A stretch of DNA of 64,000 nucleotides from the NCBI RefSeq assembly GCF_006874425.1, contig NZ_VIJZ01000009.1, positions 168,718 through 232,717 of the forward strand. The letters run 5' to 3'. Position 1 is the stretch's first letter. Each line of letters begins with the position of its first letter. The notes under the pieces were generated by a model, which did not search any database, was not told where the DNA came from, and worked only from the letters and a program-made list of their open reading frames with translations. The DNA is from Paenibacillus ottowii. Its GTDB lineage: Bacteria; Bacillota; Bacilli; Paenibacillales; Paenibacillaceae. The translations under genes and the position numbers were made by a program. Shown here piece after piece: positions 8,180-15,890 of this stretch.

Positions 8180-8940
8180 AGAACCTCCCTGAGATCGGAA
8201 TCCCGCAAATGGCCGGATCGTTCTACTTTTGTATTCAAATACCGTTCATTATATTGCGACACATCACCCCAGAGCGGCATACGACCCACTACATTCATCC
8301 CCGATTTCTTTAAGGCATCCAGCTTTTTAGGGTTGTTGGTGATCAGCGTTACCGGTTTTTGTCTCAAGTGCTGGAGCACACTTATGGCATCCACATAATT
8401 GCGCGTATCATCTTCAAAACCCAACTGATGGTTGGCTTCGACGGTATCCATGCCTTCTTCCTGCAAAATATAAGCCATGGCTTTGCTAAACAAACCGATC
8501 CCGCGACCTTCATGATTAGCCAGATAGAACAATGCACCTGTTCCATGTTCTACAATCATTTTCATCGACTGGTGGAGCTGAAATCCGCAATCACAGCGCT
8601 TGCTACCAAAAATATCTCCAGTATGGCAAATACTATGCATGCGAACTAAAGCATTTTCCGAACGTTGGAGATCACCGTACACCAAAACGCTCGATTGTTG
8701 TCCCTCCGCCAAATTCAGTGTAGACAGTCGCTTCACAATCGTCTCAGCATTGGCATTCAGTAAGTCCTGACGATCTTCCTCGTCCCGTACAGGCAGCCAG
8801 CAATACCATTGAAAAACAACGGTCTCTTCTTCCAAATTAACTGGCAGCTTGATCGGTCCTACCAATATCGTCGAAGATTGCTCTCCACGAACGGTTTGAA
8901 TTTTATCGTTAAGTAGCGTAGCTACATCTTTTATATTCAT
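8176..8940 (-). CDS. ribA: GTP cyclohydrolase II (RibA without a RibB domain)
   Basis: Opens GTP to the first riboflavin precursor. Zinc-binding cysteines are in ICHTGDIFGSKRCDCGFQL, and the nucleotide-binding and catalytic segment is ALFYLANHEGRGIGLFSKAM. TLITNNPKKLDALKKSGMNV is the typical C-terminal end of the domain. About 75 extra residues precede the core and do not look like a DHBP synthase domain, so this is not the fused RibBA usual in Bacillus. It forms a two-gene operon with ribD only; ribE, ribH and ribB are absent here. It may be an accessory pathway copy, or may add flux to the main rib operon elsewhere. Confidence 0.92.
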   Translation of the reverse strand: MNIKDVATLLNDKIQTVRGEQSSTILVGPIKLPVNLEEETVVFQWYCWLPVRDEEDRQDLLNANAETIVKRLSTLNLAEGQQSSVLVYGDLQRSENALVRMHSICHTGDIFGSKRCDCGFQLHQSMKMIVEHGTGALFYLANHEGRGIGLFSKAMAYILQEEGMDTVEANHQLGFEDDTRNYVDAISVLQHLRQKPVTLITNNPKKLDALKKSGMNVVGRMPLWGDVSQYNERYLNTKVERSGHLRDSDLREVL

Positions 8941-9024
8941 CTCTCTGCACCATCCTTTATATAAACTCTATATATGAAACGCCCTCTATTTTCTCAGGCT
9001 AATCGTTGTTGTCAGGTTTTTATA

Positions 9025-10122
9025 TCATGTTACTATGTGTAAAAAATGTTCATGAAACGTGGATTCCATGATCAGCTGACGCTCCTGAAGCTCAGTGACA
9101 GCCTGCCGTCGTCCGTCTTCGAAAGCCTTCAGATCTTCTGCATTATACGCCTGCTGGCGTAGACGAAGAAGCTCACTGGCCAGCACATCGGCATCCTTCA
9201 AAGCAGCGTTCAAGCCAAAAGCTCCTGTAGGTGTCATGGTATGCGCTGCATCTCCAATTAGGACCAGTCCGTTCCGTACCCAAGTGTCACTGCGGCTGCT
9301 GAAAATATCCAACGGTACGAAGTCCTTCCATGAACGAATCTGATCCAGTACACTATGCTCCAAATCCGGAAAAGCGTCCGTAAACAGCTGTATAAAAGGT
9401 GCAAAAGATTGCTTAAACAGGGTTGAAAAGCTGCCTTCCTCCACATTCCAGCCAATTTGAATATAGCCTTCGGCCTGTGAAAATAAAGCCAGTTGCCCTC
9501 CGTTGACCAGCGCTAGACGAGTAACGGGCTCCCACCCGGCAGGTGCCGTGATTTTGGCCCATAGCAGATCATAGCCGTGACGAATGTTCGTCACAGGCAT
9601 CTGTGCCAGCTTGCGCACAGTCGAATAGCGGCCGTCTGCCCCCACAATCAACGAACTGTGAATCGTAACCTCATGGCCGTCCTTGTCGCGAGCGGTCAAG
9701 CCCGTATACCCCTGCGTGCTGTTACCCTCCAACGCAGTCACAGTTGTACCTGCCAGGTAACAGAAGGACTCGTAGGTGGACGCCTGCTTGAGCAGAGCTT
9801 CCAAAAATCGAGGTTGTGGAATGTGCACTCCCACATTACCATGGTTTGAAGCTGGCTCGACCGTTTTGACCAGCTGCTGATGCTGCCAATACTCGATTCT
9901 TGTAGAGGCGAGAATATGATCCTCTTGAATTTGTTCGAGCAGCTTATGCTTCTGGATCACGCCCTGACCCTCATCATTTAAAATTTCACCACGGAAAGCC
10001 TTTCCGGGCACGCTCTGCCGCTCAACCAATATCGTGGAAACACCCTGCTCTGCCAGTAGACAGGATAACAAAGTCCCTGCGGGTCCTCCTCCAACTACAC
10101 ACACTTCACATTCCAGTATCAT
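9025..10122 (-). CDS. FAD-dependent aromatic-ring monooxygenase family protein
   Basis: Group A (PHBH-like) flavoprotein monooxygenase, 365 residues, cytosolic. Motifs in order: FAD dinucleotide fold VVGGGPAGTLLSCLLAEQG, DG motif IVGADGRYSTVRKLA, and GD motif GLVLIGDAAHTMTPTGAFGL. Start 10122 is preferred over 10143 because GGGGG lies 7 nt upstream. It is transcribed divergently from an HxlR regulator, the usual regulator-target arrangement for quinone or phenol responses, with inverted repeats between them. The natural substrate is unknown. Related enzymes hydroxylate phenolics or inactivate antibiotics such as tetracycline or rifampicin, so a detoxifying role is plausible but unproven. Confidence 0.82.
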   Translation of the reverse strand: MILECEVCVVGGGPAGTLLSCLLAEQGVSTILVERQSVPGKAFRGEILNDEGQGVIQKHKLLEQIQEDHILASTRIEYWQHQQLVKTVEPASNHGNVGVHIPQPRFLEALLKQASTYESFCYLAGTTVTALEGNSTQGYTGLTARDKDGHEVTIHSSLIVGADGRYSTVRKLAQMPVTNIRHGYDLLWAKITAPAGWEPVTRLALVNGGQLALFSQAEGYIQIGWNVEEGSFSTLFKQSFAPFIQLFTDAFPDLEHSVLDQIRSWKDFVPLDIFSSRSDTWVRNGLVLIGDAAHTMTPTGAFGLNAALKDADVLASELLRLRQQAYNAEDLKAFEDGRRQAVTELQERQLIMESTFHEHFLHIVT

Positions 10123-10317
10123 ATGACTTCCCCCTGCATCCAAACCATAACCACGCGATTCGTTCGTACCTGTTCATTTTATTTTATCATTAATCATATC
10201 AAAATAAGTTCAATTTTTAAGTATTAATATATAGAGCTTCGTCTCAAATCCAACAAGTTACTTTATGTAACAAAGTATATTTATATCATTCAATTTCGTC
10301 AAGTAATAAATTTATGT

Positions 10318-10337
10318 AAAGTAAAATCATTTACTTT
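10318..10337. promoter_or_regulatory. probable HxlR operator
   Basis: Perfect inverted repeat AAAGTAAA-atca-TTTACTTT between the monooxygenase and the HxlR gene. A second, related repeat GTTAC-tttat-GTAAC lies at 10257-10271; both contain TTTATGTAA or a close variant. Confidence 0.55.
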
Positions 10338-10377
10338 TAACAGTGAATCGTTAATAATAGGAGCATGAGGTGATCAC

Positions 10378-10713
10378 ATGAACATTCCGCAGATGTGTCC
10401 ACGGTTTGAAAAAGCTATGGAAGTACTGAGCAAGCGTTGGACGGTGTTGATCGTATTTCAACTCACGAATGGCCCGCAACGTTTCGTCGCGATTGAGAAT
10501 TCAATTCCTAATTTAAGTGGAAAGGTCCTTTCGGACCGTTTGAAAGAGCTGGAGGAAGAAGGAATCATACAACGTACGGTTTATCCTGAGAAGCCCGTGC
10601 GGATTGAATACTCTCTTACGGATAAGGGACGCGATTTAGCTCCTTTATTTGACCATATCGGTACCTGGGCTACACGCTGGATTGAGGTTCTACCCGCACT
10701 TGAACAGCAGTGA
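10378..10713 (+). CDS. HxlR-family transcriptional regulator (first of three)
   Basis: Winged-helix dimeric regulator of 111 residues. The HxlR core is CPRFEKAMEVLSKRWTVLIV, GKVLSDRLKELEEEGIIQRT and VRIEYSLTDKGRDLAPLFDH. One cysteine (C7) lies just before the core, at a place where redox-sensing members such as YodB carry their thiol. RBS AGGTGAT precedes the ATG. It is divergent from the flavin monooxygenase, its likely target, and is followed by a strong terminator. Sensing of quinones or electrophiles is inferred from the family and the neighbour. Confidence 0.88.
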   Translation: MNIPQMCPRFEKAMEVLSKRWTVLIVFQLTNGPQRFVAIENSIPNLSGKVLSDRLKELEEEGIIQRTVYPEKPVRIEYSLTDKGRDLAPLFDHIGTWATRWIEVLPALEQQ

Positions 10714-10727
10714 TTCATATTGAAGCA

Positions 10728-10783
10728 AAGAACGCCTTTGCTCTAAGTACAATTCGTACTCATAGCGAAAGGCGTTCTTTTTT
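10728..10783. terminator. terminator between two convergent hxlR genes
   Basis: Long stem AAAGAACGCCTTTGCT/AGCGAAAGGCGTTCTTT (one bulged base), followed by a T-run. Confidence 0.88.
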
Positions 10784-10829
10784 CATATGACAAAGCGATA
10801 ATGGTCGACCTTAGATCGTATCCAAAATT

Positions 10830-11222
10830 TTAGGCGTTGCCCTCACTGCTGCGTTGCATTTCTTCACGAATGGATTGCACCCGCTTTTTCCCCCAGTCAT
10901 ACATCATCTCCACAATTGGTAAAATCGTCATTCCCAGTTCTGTCATTGAATACTCCACCTTTGGGGGCACTTCCGGATAGACTTCCCGGTGTACAATACC
11001 ATCTTCCATCAACTCCCGTAGCTGGTTGGTCAGCACTTTATGCGACAGCTTCGGAAACAGTCTTTGCAGGTCACTGAACCGATGCGGCCCTTCCACACCC
11101 AAATGCCATAAAATAACGACCTTCCATTTCCCACTTAGTACAGATAACGTTAGTTCCTTTTCGCAGTTGTAGTCTCCGTTTATAATTTTCTCCCGTATTT
11201 CTTCTCTCAGTGTATCAGACAT
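10830..11222 (-). CDS. HxlR-family transcriptional regulator (second of three)
   Basis: 130-residue winged-helix regulator with CEKELTLSVLSGKWKVVILW, HKVLTNQLRELMEDGIVHRE and VEYSMTELGMTILPIVEMMY. A cysteine at position 20 is placed like the sensing thiol of HypR/YodB-type members. AAGGAG lies 11 nt before the ATG. It is divergent from a DJ-1/PfpI-type gene, with the 149-bp gap holding repeated GTAACCT and the near-palindrome GTACTT-ga-AAGTGC. It probably controls that gene and itself. Confidence 0.87.
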   Translation of the reverse strand: MSDTLREEIREKIINGDYNCEKELTLSVLSGKWKVVILWHLGVEGPHRFSDLQRLFPKLSHKVLTNQLRELMEDGIVHREVYPEVPPKVEYSMTELGMTILPIVEMMYDWGKKRVQSIREEMQRSSEGNA

Positions 11223-11371
11223 ATGTCAATTAACTCCTTCTAAATCATCATGATCTTGCACACTATTAGTAACCTGCAGGTAACCTCCGTACTTGAAAGT
11301 GCATTCTTCACAGCCTAGCAAAGCCACCCTACAATAGTAGATAACGTTACACATTCAAGGAGGAATAGAAT

Positions 11372-11890
11372 ATGAGTAAAAAAGCTCTTTTTATTATACC
11401 CCCAGAGCGCTTTAATGAGGATGAATTATTTAAACCCAAAGAAGCGCTGGAACAAGCAGGCGTTACCGTGACACTAGCCAGTACAAAAACAGGCGAAATT
11501 ATGGGTGACTACAACGGTAAAGCGACGGCTGATCTTGTTTTTACAGACGCTGTGCTGGCTGATTATGATGTGGTATCTGTGATTGGTGGATCAGGAACGA
11601 ATGATCATCTGTGGAATAACGCGGATCTCCAGGCTCTGCTGAAACAAGCTCATAAGCAAAAGACTTTAGTGAGCGGCATCTGTGCAGGCTCTGTGGCCGT
11701 GGCTCAAACCGGATTGCTCTCTGGAAGAACAGCTACATGCTATCCAGTGGATGTACAAAAGGATCAACTCCAAGCGCATCAAGCCGAATATCTCGCTCAG
11801 CATGTCGTTGCGCATAGCGATATTATTACAGCCGATGGCCCAGACGGAGCTCAGGAGTTTGGGAAAGCCCTCGTTCAAGCTCTGCAATAA
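11372..11890 (+). CDS. DJ-1/PfpI-family protein
   Basis: Class I glutamine-amidotransferase-like fold, 172 residues, cytosolic. The nucleophile elbow is LVSGICAGSVAVAQ, with the reactive Cys after Ile-109 or so; the strand VVSVIGGSGTNDHLW and the end IITADGPDGAQEFGKALV fit the family. Members act as glyoxalase III or deglycase-like enzymes, or as chaperones or proteases, in carbonyl and oxidative stress. Here the divergent HxlR gene supports an electrophile-stress role. RBS AAGGAGG is well spaced. A terminator follows. Confidence 0.85.
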   Translation: MSKKALFIIPPERFNEDELFKPKEALEQAGVTVTLASTKTGEIMGDYNGKATADLVFTDAVLADYDVVSVIGGSGTNDHLWNNADLQALLKQAHKQKTLVSGICAGSVAVAQTGLLSGRTATCYPVDVQKDQLQAHQAEYLAQHVVAHSDIITADGPDGAQEFGKALVQALQ

Positions 11891-11934
11891 GCACATTCTC
11901 GAAGTTCAGATAGCACTTTAAACAGCACTCCAAC

Positions 11935-11985
11935 AAGCCGCATCACGTCCTTTCTATTGTATGGGACCTGATGTGGCTTCTTTGT
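11935..11985 (+). terminator. terminator after the DJ-1 gene
   Basis: Stem AAGCCGCATCA/TGATGTGGCTT with an inner GTCC/GGAC pairing, then TCTTTG. Confidence 0.8.
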
Positions 11986-12077
11986 GTCATTTTCATGTTG
12001 AAGTGATTAATTTAATTGTATGGTCCTGGATTTTCGTGTTAGCTTTAAGGAATAGACGTTTAGTATAGGAGGCTTAT

Positions 12078-12092
12078 ATGCCGTGTTTATGA
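12078..12092 (+). other. possible four-codon upstream cistron
   Basis: ATG CCG TGT TTA TGA sits 5 nt after AGGAGG (12067-12072), and its stop overlaps the in-frame ATG at 12089 of the DUF1275 gene. This could couple translation, or reflect a start within the longer frame. Confidence 0.3.
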
Positions 12093-12784
12093 AAGGCAAA
12101 ATCCATTTACATCAGGTAACGTCCGAATCGTTGCGACTGGGCGCCTTACTATCATTAGTAGGGGGCTTTTTGGACACATATACCTTTGTTGGAAGAGGCG
12201 GTGTTTTCGCCAACGCACAGACAGGCAATATCGTGCTGCTGGCTGTTAAAGTCATTCAGGGGCACTGGGTTCAGGCATTATCCTATATCCCGCCCCTGAT
12301 CGCCTTTTCACTGGGGGTTTTTGTTGCTGAAGGGATTAAACGAAAATCAACCCACCGTTTAACTCCGGACTGGACCCGCGCAATTCTTTTACTGGAAATT
12401 GCGATTTTTTTCATCGTGGGATTGATTCCGCAGGAAGTTCCCAATACGGTAGTAGTGGTGATCGTCTCGTTCGTCGCTTCCGTGCAAATGACTTCCTTCC
12501 GCAAGCTCATTGATGTGCCGTACACCTCCACGGTCAGCACCGGTAACCTCCGATCAGCTATCGAGGCTGTGTATGTCGCCGTAACGACCAAGGACACGAA
12601 CGCTGCCATTCGAGCGATGCGTTATGGTGTCATCCTGGCCGCCTTCTTGGTAGGAGCCTTGCTGGGGGGATTCCTGACTTTGACGATTGGGGATAAAGCC
12701 GTTTGGGGCGCTGTTGTTGCACTTATTTTTTCTTTTATTTTATTTACAGAAGAGGAAAAGTGGAAGCTGCCGCTGCGTCACTAA
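12083..12784 (+). CDS. DUF1275 (YoaK-like) multi-pass membrane protein
   Basis: 233-residue integral membrane protein with about six hydrophobic segments. The family signature is in the first third: GALLSLVGGFLDTYTFVG, GGVFANAQTGNIVLLAV. Further motifs are ASVQMTSFRKLIDVPYTSTV and STGNLRSAIEAV. DUF1275 proteins are widespread and of unknown function, possibly transporters. The start is uncertain: GTG at 12083 lies 10 nt after AGGAGG, while ATG at 12089 overlaps the stop of a tiny upstream frame. It is monocistronic, convergent with the alanyl-tRNA-editing gene. Confidence 0.85.
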   Translation: MFMKGKIHLHQVTSESLRLGALLSLVGGFLDTYTFVGRGGVFANAQTGNIVLLAVKVIQGHWVQALSYIPPLIAFSLGVFVAEGIKRKSTHRLTPDWTRAILLLEIAIFFIVGLIPQEVPNTVVVVIVSFVASVQMTSFRKLIDVPYTSTVSTGNLRSAIEAVYVAVTTKDTNAAIRAMRYGVILAAFLVGALLGGFLTLTIGDKAVWGAVVALIFSFILFTEEEKWKLPLRH

Positions 12785-12796
12785 TCCTCCATTACA

Positions 12797-13972
12797 TCAG
12801 CCCTGAATGAACTGCCGCTGGGCCGTTTCAAAGAAATTCAAAAGGTCATTGCGGGACGAAAATGCTGCCTGAGCAGATTGGTTGCTACCGCCCCCTTTGC
12901 CCTGGAACGCGCCCAGATTTTCCTTTAAAAACGCTCCGCAGCTAATGGATTGGGTACCGTTGTGTGCCAGAATGATTTTGTTTTCTGCTGTTGTGGCAAA
13001 TAATACAAGCAAATCATGCTCAGCGGTCAGCTTGGCAGCCAATTGCTGTATCTCCTGAAAGGATTTTTGTTCGAATACACGAGCAAGAACATGCCCCTGC
13101 ACAGCAGACAGCAACTCTTTTGCCTGGTATGATGCATTTTCCTCTTGCAGGAGTTCTACTTGCGCCTTGAGCTGCTTGTGCTCCTGCTCCCACTTTTCGA
13201 ATCGGGTCAAAATATCCTTCCGTCCGGTATTGAACTTCGCAGATAACACGTCCAAAATCCGAACACCCTCATTAAAGTCATGGAGTGCGCGAGCACCACA
13301 TTTGAAATGGATTCTGGCCATCCCTTTTTGCTTTTCCCATTTCAAGCATTTAATCATCCCAATTTCCCCGGTCTGAGCCACATGTGTACCGCCGCAAGCA
13401 TTATATTCAATGCCCTCGATCTCAACAATTCGAATATTTTCCGTCACTTTAGGCATTTTCACAAGTGGAATGTCCTGCAATTGCTCATGGGTTACAAAAT
13501 AGCTTTTGATGCTGCGGTTATTGTAGATTTGCCGATTGGCTTCCTGCTCGATTGCCGATAGCTGGGCAGAGGTTATATCCGAACAGTTGACATCAATTGT
13601 GGCGTACTCTTGTCCCAAATGAAAGCTCTCTGTACGCGCACCCAACAGCTCTAGGCAAACCGCTGATAGCAAATGCTGCCCGCTATGCTGCTGCATATGA
13701 TCAAATCTGCGCTCCCAATCCAATTGGCAAGCCACTTCCCCCTCCTCCGGCAAGCGTTCTACCTGATGCCAGATGTCCCCGTCTTCGAGGACAACATCTA
13801 ATACACGAATGCCCTGTATCGTTCCTGTATCACACGGCTGACCTCCGCCATGCGGATAAAAGGCCGTTTCCTCAAGCATAACAAAAAATGCTCCGTCTCT
13901 TTCCATGCTCTGTGTAATATAAGTGTTCCACTCCGTAAGATTTGGAGCAGTGTAATATAATTTGGCAGCCAT
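12797..13972 (-). CDS. AlaX-type alanyl-tRNA editing protein with DHHA1 domain
   Basis: Stand-alone homologue of the editing half of alanyl-tRNA synthetase (391 residues), expected to deacylate Ser- or Gly-tRNA(Ala) in the cytosol. The N-terminal part has ETAFYPHGGGQPCDTG. The zinc-dependent editing site is HMQQHSGQHLLSA (HxxxH) and YNACGGTHVAQTGEIG (CxxxH). A coiled-coil linker (FEKWEQEHKQLKAQVELLQE) leads to a DHHA1 domain ending in GGGSNQSAQAAFSS. This is the long (AlaX-L) architecture. Convergent with the DUF1275 gene; no operon partner. Confidence 0.9.
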   Translation of the reverse strand: MAAKLYYTAPNLTEWNTYITQSMERDGAFFVMLEETAFYPHGGGQPCDTGTIQGIRVLDVVLEDGDIWHQVERLPEEGEVACQLDWERRFDHMQQHSGQHLLSAVCLELLGARTESFHLGQEYATIDVNCSDITSAQLSAIEQEANRQIYNNRSIKSYFVTHEQLQDIPLVKMPKVTENIRIVEIEGIEYNACGGTHVAQTGEIGMIKCLKWEKQKGMARIHFKCGARALHDFNEGVRILDVLSAKFNTGRKDILTRFEKWEQEHKQLKAQVELLQEENASYQAKELLSAVQGHVLARVFEQKSFQEIQQLAAKLTAEHDLLVLFATTAENKIILAHNGTQSISCGAFLKENLGAFQGKGGGSNQSAQAAFSSRNDLLNFFETAQRQFIQG

Positions 13973-14207
13973 TTCAGTCCCTCACTTTTGGGTATTCTTT
14001 GTCTTGTCTCGTCCGATATTCACTTATTATCAAGCACTTCACTGTAAATATCAATGTAGTGAATAGCTTGAACATTCCAGCGCACATGGGGAAGACAGAA
14101 GCTAGCCAAGCAGACTGTGGGTACTGCTTCTGAAAAGGGATCACCATAACCCCTTGTTTCAGCAAGCACAACTAGTGGTGATAAAAGGATAGTCTCTTCT
14201 GTAGAAA
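13973..14207. other. intergenic region, nothing recognised
   Basis: Promoter region of the AlaX gene; no RNA or coding frame that I would support. Confidence 0.4.
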
Positions 14208-14249
14208 TAAAAAGGGTTAAGTGCCGTCTAACGAGCCTTAACCCTTTTT
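14208..14249 (-). terminator. terminator after the NAD(P)H oxidoreductase gene
   Basis: Thirteen-bp perfect stem AAAAAGGGTTAAG/CTTAACCCTTTTT with a 15-nt loop, symmetric and so possibly bidirectional. Confidence 0.88.
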
Positions 14250-14286
14250 CAACAATATTAAATTATCATTGTTATCAGAATAATTT

Positions 14287-14847
14287 TCACTTATATGCCA
14301 GACCTAATTGATAAGCGTGCTCCAGTAAACCTACAATGTATTCTTTCGACTCGGACAAAGTATCATAGAAGAACTCCACCTTGGACTCTCTTACTCTTGC
14401 GTAACCAGCAATGGCTTTATTCAAATAACTAGTAACCAAATCGTGATATTCATACTTGATTAGATGTTCTTTAGTCCCTCCCGCCAAGCACATCCACAAA
14501 ACCTGCTTCGTCGTAAATTCCTGAAGTAAACCTTTGTTCCAGACTTTATCTAGGTACCCTTTTAGCATGAAAGGCACACTGTACCACCATAGTGGAAACA
14601 CAAAGACCAGAGCTTCCGCAGCTGCAATTCTATCCATCTCTTTCCGCGTTTCAGGAGCATATTGTTTATGGGTCGTATTCCAATCCAGCTCATCTGCAGC
14701 GCTGTACACCGGATTGTATCCATCCCGATCCAAGTCCAGAATATCTACCTCGTGCTTATTCTCTTTCAATCCCTCTACAAAACGAGTCATGACCGCAAGG
14801 GTAAGTGAATCTTCTCTAGGATGCGTGACGACCAATAGAACTTTCAT
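14287..14847 (-). CDS. NAD(P)H-dependent flavin oxidoreductase (MdaB/NQO family)
   Basis: Flavodoxin-like-fold quinone reductase of 186 residues. The N-terminus MKVLLVVTHPREDSLTLAVM is the FMN/FAD phosphate-binding strand-loop, and ALVFVFPLWWYSVPFMLKGY with LDKVWNKG is the family hallmark. LWMCLAGGTKEHLIKYEYHD follows. It would reduce quinones, nitro or azo compounds by two electrons. It is divergent from the third HxlR gene, the same arrangement as azoR/yodB-type systems, so induction by quinones or diamide is a reasonable inference. Confidence 0.88.
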   Translation of the reverse strand: MKVLLVVTHPREDSLTLAVMTRFVEGLKENKHEVDILDLDRDGYNPVYSAADELDWNTTHKQYAPETRKEMDRIAAAEALVFVFPLWWYSVPFMLKGYLDKVWNKGLLQEFTTKQVLWMCLAGGTKEHLIKYEYHDLVTSYLNKAIAGYARVRESKVEFFYDTLSESKEYIVGLLEHAYQLGLAYK

Positions 14848-14926
14848 GTATCTGTAACCTACTTTCTCCTCATAATTGTTGAACCCTGTCTACAGATGCT
14901 ATTATGGATGTTATACATTAGAGTGT

Positions 14927-14940
14927 GAAGTACGCACTTC
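14927..14940. promoter_or_regulatory. probable HxlR operator
   Basis: Inverted repeat GAAGT-acgc-ACTTC in the 161-bp divergent region between the oxidoreductase and the third HxlR gene. Confidence 0.45.
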
Positions 14941-15008
14941 AATGTGCTGTAGGTACTTTAAGGTTCCTTAGTGCCTTTTGTACTACAGATCGGAGAGGGG
15001 GAAAGTCT

Positions 15009-15404
15009 ATGGAAGACAAAGCCAAAACCTATATGCTCGGGATCGAGGCAACTTTGGAGGTCATCAGTGGAAAGTGGAAAGGCATCATTCTGCATCATTT
15101 AACCAGCGGCAGAAAACGTACATACGAACTTCGTCAACTCATTCCGAAAATCACCCAAAAAGTGCTTACCCAACAGCTTAGAGAGCTTGAAAAGGATGGA
15201 ATCATTCACCGCATCATTTATAACCAGGTTCCACCCAAAGTGGAGTACGAGCTTAGTGAATATGGATGGGATTTTAAAGATTTGCTTGATCGTTTTTGCT
15301 TATGGGGAGAAGATCATTTGGATAGGATCTATGGAGATAAAACAAAGGTGCTTGAAGAGTATTCTGTGAAGGAAAAAAACGTCAAACAAGCACCACCTCT
15401 TTAA
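15009..15404 (+). CDS. HxlR-family transcriptional regulator (third of three)
   Basis: 131-residue winged-helix regulator: LGIEATLEVISGKWKGIILH, QKVLTQQLRELEKDGIIHRI, PPKVEYELSEYGWDFKDL. Unlike the two other HxlR proteins in the window it has no cysteine near the N-terminus; its only cysteine is late (DRFCLWGED), so a one-Cys N-terminal switch is unlikely. The start at 15009 has GAGAGGGGG upstream; the in-frame ATG at 14925 lies inside the operator region. The stop codon lies inside the terminator stem. Confidence 0.87.
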   Translation: MEDKAKTYMLGIEATLEVISGKWKGIILHHLTSGRKRTYELRQLIPKITQKVLTQQLRELEKDGIIHRIIYNQVPPKVEYELSEYGWDFKDLLDRFCLWGEDHLDRIYGDKTKVLEEYSVKEKNVKQAPPL

Positions 15405-15421
15405 AGAGGCGTGCTTGTTTG
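15383..15421 (+). terminator. terminator overlapping the end of the third hxlR gene
   Basis: Stem CAAACAAGCA/TGCTTGTTTG with an inner CCTCTTT/AAAGAGG stem; the TAA stop is in the loop. Confidence 0.8.
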
Positions 15422-15445
15422 AAATACTATGGCTGTGCACCTTGT

Positions 15446-15865
15446 TTATTCACCAGTCTCCGCAAATTTCCGAATACGAGTCCCTAATTCATCCCGTACA
15501 CGCTGGAACACGCTCCATTGCTCCTCTTCTGTTCCTTGTGCTTTAGCCGGATCATCAAATCCCCAATGTTCACGGCGAACCTGCGGAGGTGTGATAGGAC
15601 ATTTATCAGCAGCATCTCCGCATAAGGTCACAACTAAATCAGCACTATTCAACAAAACAGAATCAATAATATCTGAAGTTTGACCGGAAATATCCAGCCC
15701 AACTTCATTCATCGCTTGCACCGCTTTAGGGTTGAGGCCGTGTGCTTCAATGCCCGCACTGTATACATTCCAACGGTCTCCCAAGTATTGTTTAGCCCAA
15801 CCTTCTGCCATTTGACTGCGGCACGAATTACCGGTGCACAAAAAGTAAATTGTCTTCTTTTCCAT
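15446..15865 (-). CDS. arsC: thioredoxin-coupled arsenate reductase
   Basis: Reduces arsenate to arsenite by a cysteine relay on a low-molecular-weight phosphatase fold, regenerated by thioredoxin. CTGNSCRSQMAEGW is the P-loop with the nucleophilic first Cys at position 10. The second and third relay cysteines are in VVTLCGDAADKCP, and HWGFDDPAKAQG carries the general acid Asp. From the ATG at 15865 the protein has 139 residues, identical in length to the B. subtilis enzyme; ATG 15868 is an alternative. It follows arsB by 25 bp on the same strand. Confidence 0.95.
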   Translation of the reverse strand: MEKKTIYFLCTGNSCRSQMAEGWAKQYLGDRWNVYSAGIEAHGLNPKAVQAMNEVGLDISGQTSDIIDSVLLNSADLVVTLCGDAADKCPITPPQVRREHWGFDDPAKAQGTEEEQWSVFQRVRDELGTRIRKFAETGE

Positions 15866-15890
15866 CATTAACATCTCCTTCAATGTTCCA

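Noticed and set aside
8941..9024. FMN riboswitch before ribA
   Set aside because: The gap is too short and lacks the conserved FMN aptamer sequences.
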